From: CAMDKS01 sp964402975
GTDB lineage: Bacteria > Bdellovibrionota_B > Oligoflexia > Oligoflexales > RGVZ01
DNA length: 64,000 bases
Reading direction: 5' to 3'
NCBI GenBank assembly: GCA_964402975.1
Contig: CAYOEM010000005.1
Location: 62,001 to 126,000, forward strand
This document shows positions 59,550 through 64,000 of the stretch, piece after piece. Made by a program: the position numbers and the translations under genes. The notes beneath the pieces were generated by a model. The model did no database searches, was not told the origin of the DNA, and saw nothing but the letters and a program-made list of their open reading frames with translations. Numbering within the stretch: the stretch's first letter is position 1; each line of letters opens with the position of its first letter.

Positions 59550-61001
59550 ATGCAGAAGATATTTTTCACAAACTCCCTCACTGGACGCAAAGAACCCCTA
59601 GTCCTGCTCAAGGCAGACTCTAACCACGTGGGAATATATGCTTGCGGTGTGACTGTTTATGACGATTGCCACATCGGACATGCGATGCAGGCTATATATT
59701 TCGACATCATGCGCGCTTATTTGACCTACTCTGGTTACAAGGTCACTTATGTCCGCAACTATACTGATGTGGATGATAAAATTATCAACCGCGCTAGGGA
59801 AAAAGGGATCAGTCCCTCCAAATTAGCCGCAGATATGATTGAAAACACCAAGCGTGACATGGCTGCTATTGGAGTCAGACCCGCCGATTTTGAACCCAAA
59901 GTTTCGGAGAATATACCCGAAATCATTTCCATGATTGAAAAGTTGGTGTCCCAAGGATTCGCTTACCCAACCAAGTCTGGCGATGTTTACTACCGTGTTC
60001 GAAAAAAGTCTGATTACGGCAAACTATCGAACCGGAAACCCGACGAATTAAGGTCTGGAACAAGAGATATCGTAGCAGGAGAAAAAGAAGACGAACTGGA
60101 TTTTGCACTGTGGAAGTGTGATTCAACTCCGGAAGCTTCATGGCAGAGCCCCTGGGGTGTAGGTCGTCCAGGGTGGCACATTGAGTGCTCTGCCATGTCC
60201 TGCAAGCATCTAGGTAAATCTTTTGAAATTCACGGCGGTGGACGAGACCTCATTTTCCCACATCACGAAAATGAAATCGCTCAATCGGAAGCCGCCAACA
60301 ACGCACCGTACGCTTCCATCTGGGTCCATTCTGGCTTGCTGACAATTGATCATCAAAAAATGTCCAAGAGCCTCGGCAACCATATCAGCATACAGAAATT
60401 CCTAAATGAGTGGCCACCTGAAGTCCTGAGACTCGGATTTTTGATGAACCACTACTCGTCAAATATCGACTTCTCCCAAGGTTTTTTCCAGACCTGCATG
60501 AAGCGGCTTTTATACTACTACGAAGGTCTATCGGCCATGCTCGATTATAGTGGAGAACCAGCAACAGAGCCCGACTCAGACTTAATTAAAAATTTCAAAA
60601 CTGCAATGTCTGATGATCTGAACACGGTGTCTGCGATCAGCTCGCTAAATCTCGCCTTCAAACGGGCTCGTGAAATCATGCTAGGTAAAAAAACTCCTCA
60701 AAAACAAACTGACATCGCACGTATCATTGCTGCGATTCAGCAGGTTGGAGGAGTTCTCGGTCTGTTTAAAAATCCCCCTACAGACGAGATTCACAGCCTC
60801 AAAACAAAACTACTGCCAACTCTTGGAATAACCGAAACTGAAATCAATGCCGCTATTTCCGAGCGAAAAGAGGCACGGGCTGCTAAAGATTTTGCTCGAA
60901 GTGACGCCGTTCGCGATGGACTAGCGGCAAAAGGAATTGAACTTCGGGATTCCCCCAGCGGCACTATTTGGAGCATAAGATTCTCAGGCGATGACAATTA
61001 G
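59550..61001 (+). CDS. cysS: Cysteinyl-tRNA synthetase
   Basis: 483 residues, full length. Class I motifs: HIGH as DDCHIGHAMQAIYFDIMRAY, and KMSKSLGN as DHQKMSKSLGNHISIQKF. Zinc-site blocks ACGVTVYD, ECSAMSCKHLG and GGGRDLIFPHHENEIAQSE are intact; the C-terminal DALR-like helical bundle is present. It charges tRNA(Cys). No ribosome site is evident near ATG 59550. GGGTTGCGTATTAA at 59457-59470 recurs upstream of kdsB. Confidence 0.97.
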   Translation: MQKIFFTNSLTGRKEPLVLLKADSNHVGIYACGVTVYDDCHIGHAMQAIYFDIMRAYLTYSGYKVTYVRNYTDVDDKIINRAREKGISPSKLAADMIENTKRDMAAIGVRPADFEPKVSENIPEIISMIEKLVSQGFAYPTKSGDVYYRVRKKSDYGKLSNRKPDELRSGTRDIVAGEKEDELDFALWKCDSTPEASWQSPWGVGRPGWHIECSAMSCKHLGKSFEIHGGGRDLIFPHHENEIAQSEAANNAPYASIWVHSGLLTIDHQKMSKSLGNHISIQKFLNEWPPEVLRLGFLMNHYSSNIDFSQGFFQTCMKRLLYYYEGLSAMLDYSGEPATEPDSDLIKNFKTAMSDDLNTVSAISSLNLAFKRAREIMLGKKTPQKQTDIARIIAAIQQVGGVLGLFKNPPTDEIHSLKTKLLPTLGITETEINAAISERKEARAAKDFARSDAVRDGLAAKGIELRDSPSGTIWSIRFSGDDN

Positions 61002-61019
61002 TCAATTGGGGTCACTTAA

Positions 61020-62264
61020 ATGCAATCAAGACAAGTTCTCATTAAAAACCTCAAACAGGCGGTCACCCTCAAACCATTAGCAGATGCTAATAAATTCACG
61101 TCAATCACACCCAGTGATCTAGGACTTGTCAACGATGCGTGGATTGCTTTGGACGACGCTACCATCGTTGGTATCGGCCAGGGAGCCGTTGATCCTCTGT
61201 ATTCAAAATTTGAAACTCTGGATTTCACCGGATGCCTTGCGTTTCCGGGCCTAATTGATGCGCACACCCATCCCGTTTTTGCAGGCATCAGAGCAAACGA
61301 GTTTTGCATGCGACTGGAAGGGGCCACCTACCAGGATATTGCAAAAAGTGGCGGAGGAATTCAGTCAAGCGTGAAAAGCACCGCGGCCGCTAGTGATGCA
61401 CAACTGCTAAATCTCATAAAGCATAGGATGACCACGGCTGCCGAACATGGGATCACCACCATAGAAATGAAATCAGGTTATGGTCTATCAGTCGAAGAAG
61501 AAATTCGACACCTGAGAATTATTAAAAACGTAGCCGAACAATCTTCACAAACAGTCATCGCGACCTGTCTAGCCCTGCACGCCGTGCCTGAACATCAGCC
61601 TTCAGCAAAAGCTTGGGCTGATCTTTGTGCTGAAAAACTTCTACCCATTATAAAATCGGAAAAGCTTGCTGAAGCAGTCGATGCGTTCATCGAGGACGGA
61701 TACTTCTCCACAGCCGATTGTGATCTTTATCTAAGAGCTGCCCAAAAATTAGGACTGTCTATTCGCTTGCACGCTGACGAGTTTTCCAATGCCGGCGCTG
61801 CAAAGTGCGCGGCTGACTTCGGCGCTCTGAGCGCAGACCACCTTCAGCATGCCGATCAAGATGGAATGAAGGCCATGGCAAAAGTCGGTGTGGTCGCCCT
61901 CCTCCTTCCAGGGACATCACTATATACGTCCATACCTTACACTGACAGTCGCCCATTCAAGGCGGCGGGATGCCCAGTGGGTCTTGCAACTGATTTTAAC
62001 CCTGGGAGCTGCCCAGTCGACAATCTGAGGCTCGTTATGACGATCGGTGCTTTGCACTGCAATCTGACGATGGCTGAGGCTATAGCGGCAGTGACATGGG
62101 TACCAGCGAGATCTCTTAGGCGCGAGAACAAAAAAGGAGCGCTGACCGTAGGCCGCGATGCTGATATCCTGATCATGCCAATCGGTTCATGCGAGGAATT
62201 CGTCGCAGACCTTGGACGCACAAAGCCAAAAGCAGTATTCGCGCGGGGTCGACGCCTCGTTTAG
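61020..62264 (+). CDS. hutI: Imidazolonepropionase
   Basis: 414 residues of the amidohydrolase superfamily. Metal site GLIDAHTHPVFAGIRANEF, then ATYQDIAKSGGGIQSSVKST, EHGITTIEMKSGYGLSVEEE, LALHAVPEH, LHADEFSNAG, ADHLQHAD and TDFNPGSCPVDNL match HutI throughout. It hydrolyses imidazolone-5-propionate in histidine degradation. No other hut gene is in this window. It lies 18 bases after cysS. Confidence 0.95.
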   Translation: MQSRQVLIKNLKQAVTLKPLADANKFTSITPSDLGLVNDAWIALDDATIVGIGQGAVDPLYSKFETLDFTGCLAFPGLIDAHTHPVFAGIRANEFCMRLEGATYQDIAKSGGGIQSSVKSTAAASDAQLLNLIKHRMTTAAEHGITTIEMKSGYGLSVEEEIRHLRIIKNVAEQSSQTVIATCLALHAVPEHQPSAKAWADLCAEKLLPIIKSEKLAEAVDAFIEDGYFSTADCDLYLRAAQKLGLSIRLHADEFSNAGAAKCAADFGALSADHLQHADQDGMKAMAKVGVVALLLPGTSLYTSIPYTDSRPFKAAGCPVGLATDFNPGSCPVDNLRLVMTIGALHCNLTMAEAIAAVTWVPARSLRRENKKGALTVGRDADILIMPIGSCEEFVADLGRTKPKAVFARGRRLV

Positions 62265-62281
62265 CAACCGCAAATCTTAAT

Positions 62282-63960
62282 CTATTGCTTGAATCCCACC
62301 GAGATCGACTCAATTCCGAGCAAGGTCGACTCGTTGTTTAATTGCGTTAATTTAACATCAACGAACTCATATTTCCCCTCTTTACAGCTCCCCACAGCTA
62401 GCGGAGTACCTTGATCAGAGGAGAAAACAGTGCCCACATCTTCGAAAGCAGGCTTATTCTGAGCATTACTGTAACAGCGCGCCTCAAGCTTTAAACTTTT
62501 CCACGGCACACTGAGATTTCCACCTGATGATGCCAGCGTTGGTATCCATTTAAACACGGCAGCTTTAATTGGCTTTTTGCCATCGTACTTTGGCATTTCA
62601 ACAGGTTTAAATGTTTGCTCAGATTGATTGATGTACAATGTAGCACCGGTAAAATCCGTATACATATAAGGGTCTCCACCGGCATNNNNNNNNNNNNNNN
62701 NNNNNNNNNNNNNNNNNNNNNNNNNNNNNNNNNNNNNNNNNNNNNNNNNNNNNNNNNNNNNNNNNNNNNNNNNNNNNNNNNNNNNATGTACAATGTAGCA
62801 CCGGTAAAATCCGTATACATATAAGGGTCTCCACCGGCATTTCCCACTCGCACGGCTTCGATACCACTTTTCAGATTTGTCTTATCTTTTAGTCGCATCA
62901 AATAAATGTCTCCCGAGTGCCGAACTAGACCGACGATCCTTCCGTCACGAAGAGGGCTCATGGGACCAACTCCAGCCCCGGGGATCGGCGTGTAGCTTGT
63001 AAAATTGGTGCAGTTTCTTTCGATTGTCAGACACTTTCGATCGATCACAACAATCTGAGCGCCTTGACTGAACCAAACAGAGTCCGAGGCTTTGTCGTAG
63101 GCTGACGTGTAACCGGAGCCATTATAGACGTTACCGTACGAATCTCCAGACATCGCGTAGGAGGTCTTAACAGTCCCCATGGAGTATGCCGACACACCTG
63201 GGGTCATTGATCTAAAATTTGCGTTGGGCGCCGTTGTATTGATGCTGGCAGCTTGGTAAGTTTTCAGATCAAGACCAGCCATGTGTGAAAACTGCGAATA
63301 AAATATTTTCTGCTGCTGGTCGATGAAGCAGCTGTAGCCCCACGTGCCGATCATGTTGATTTTTCCTCGCTTACTAGGAGCGCCATTCCATAGCGGAGCG
63401 TATGGGGGCTTGTCATCCATCGGGTACTCAACGAATTCACCACTACCCCAGCCGGCTAACATAAATCGTTTACCGTCTTTCATATAAGATACAACACAGA
63501 TCCGAGATGCCGCGCCAATATTTTTACTGGAAACCACAAGGGGCTTCTCTGGATCTACGAAGTATAAATTTGGGTATCGAGCTCCTAAAAATCCACCTTC
63601 CGTCACATAGGACCTCATTCCACCCTGACCACCGCCACCACCAAGCCACATCTTTTGATCAGTTACTTTATCGTTATCAATTACCAGTCTCTTGATTACA
63701 CCATTGGTGGTGGCTGTCCAAATTCTTGAATTTTGGGCAGCCTCAATCTTTTTTTCACCTGCAAATTCCATGTCGAGACTGGTTGGCGTATTAGTTTTTG
63801 GCTTAGGCTTGGTCTTTGGCTTCATGGCGCCTCTGGATGCACCGCCAGAAAAATTCGCGCTATCACACGACGCCGTCAGCGCCAATAAAGCGCACAAGGA
63901 AACCACACTGGTCATACGCACAGCCATCAAACTTAAAAGATTTTTGTACGACTGCACCAT
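62282..63960 (-). CDS. Large secreted lipoprotein, broken by an assembly gap
   Basis: The gene runs right to left through the 100-N gap. Start ATG 63960; Met codons at 63924 and 63912 are alternatives. Lipobox ALLALTASC (Cys about 32). Mature protein is Gly/Tyr/Ser-rich with repeated WTATTN/NIGAASRI-like strands, several Trp and Cys, and looks like a beta-propeller or WD-type surface protein, but no family is recognised. Removing the N run and one 55-base copy leaves 1524 bases (508 codons) in one frame, so it is a 507-residue protein, not two fragments. The last part (from about residue 380) reads on smoothly as MYTDFTGATLYINQSEQTFK. Confidence 0.85.
62631..62840. repeat. Identical 55-base copies flanking a 100-N gap
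   Basis: 62631-62685 and 62786-62840 are identical and flank N at 62686-62785. The copies begin ATGTACAATG and end CACCGGCAT. This pattern is that of two contigs overlapping by their assembly k-mer and then padded, so it is most likely an artefact, not a biological repeat. Confidence 0.9.
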
Positions 63961-64000
63961 GAAGTCACCTCACAACGACATCGACTGAATAACGACACGG

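Noticed and set aside
62631..62840. Biological tandem duplication of 55 bases
   Set aside because: Copies touch both sides of a 100-N pad and collapse to one in-frame gene, so an assembly artefact is more likely.
1..64000. CRISPR array, ribosomal RNA or phage cluster
   Set aside because: No regularly spaced direct repeats, no rRNA-like blocks and no structural phage genes noticed.

Overview
The window looks like a scaffold from a diderm (Gram-negative) bacterium with intermediate GC. Lipopolysaccharide synthesis (KdsB), many lipobox lipoproteins, a type IV pilus secretin, a BamE-like lipoprotein and two small beta-barrel proteins all point to an outer membrane. A complete block of lower mevalonate-pathway genes, futalosine-route menaquinone genes, class II pheST and pilMN-P-Q together suggest a deltaproteobacterial or Bdellovibrionota/Oligoflexia-type lineage. 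That placement is inference from gene content; no marker was compared. A run of 100 N shows the scaffold is a draft assembly.

Layout. 1-1000 is the 5' part of rmuC. 1364-8943 is one tightly packed plus-strand operon: HMG-CoA reductase, phosphomevalonate kinase, diphosphomevalonate decarboxylase, mevalonate kinase, MqnD, and an MqnE fused to a second, cysteine-less radical-SAM-like half. It couples isoprenoid supply to menaquinone ring synthesis. 9019-10001 holds a small membrane protein and a DedA protein. 10161-12913 (minus) holds a Tyr/Asn/Gly-rich lipoprotein, Aat, and an ECF-sigma-like/anti-sigma-like pair. 13118-17316 is kdsB-aroC-htrA-pgeF. 17360-25565 (minus) is the type IV pilus operon pilM-pilN-pilP-pilQ with a lipoprotein, a TPR protein and aroQ attached; no pilO is present and the pilM upstream region carries two matching palindromes. 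25712-34609 holds a zinc-ribbon protein, cystathionine beta-synthase with a cNMP-binding partner, oligopeptidase A, a UbiB-family kinase, an S51 peptidase and a PurD-Maf fusion.

34773-46589 is more accessory: FmdB-type protein, transaldolase, a shortened PanE-like protein, two membrane adenylate cyclases, a SIMPL protein, a secreted hydrolase, a serine recombinase, a secreted peroxiredoxin, a four-gene periplasmic cassette (two YtkA-like proteins, a beta-barrel, a thioredoxin-like protein) and a DUF3095 protein. 46663-54997 is RsmI, a 6S RNA, an M15 peptidase, an aminotransferase, pheS, pheT, a parvulin and a small barrel protein. 55008-59328 (minus) has an elicitor-type transglutaminase lipoprotein, a BamE-like lipoprotein, an XRE regulator with an IrrE-like tail and two unknown small proteins. 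59550-62264 is cysS and hutI. The last gene, a large lipoprotein, is split by an assembly gap that appears to be spurious.

The most unusual items are the MqnE/pseudo-MqnC fusion inside a mevalonate-menaquinone operon, the PurD-Maf fusion, the YtkA/barrel/thioredoxin cassette, the pilus operon without pilO, and the repaired gene across the gap.
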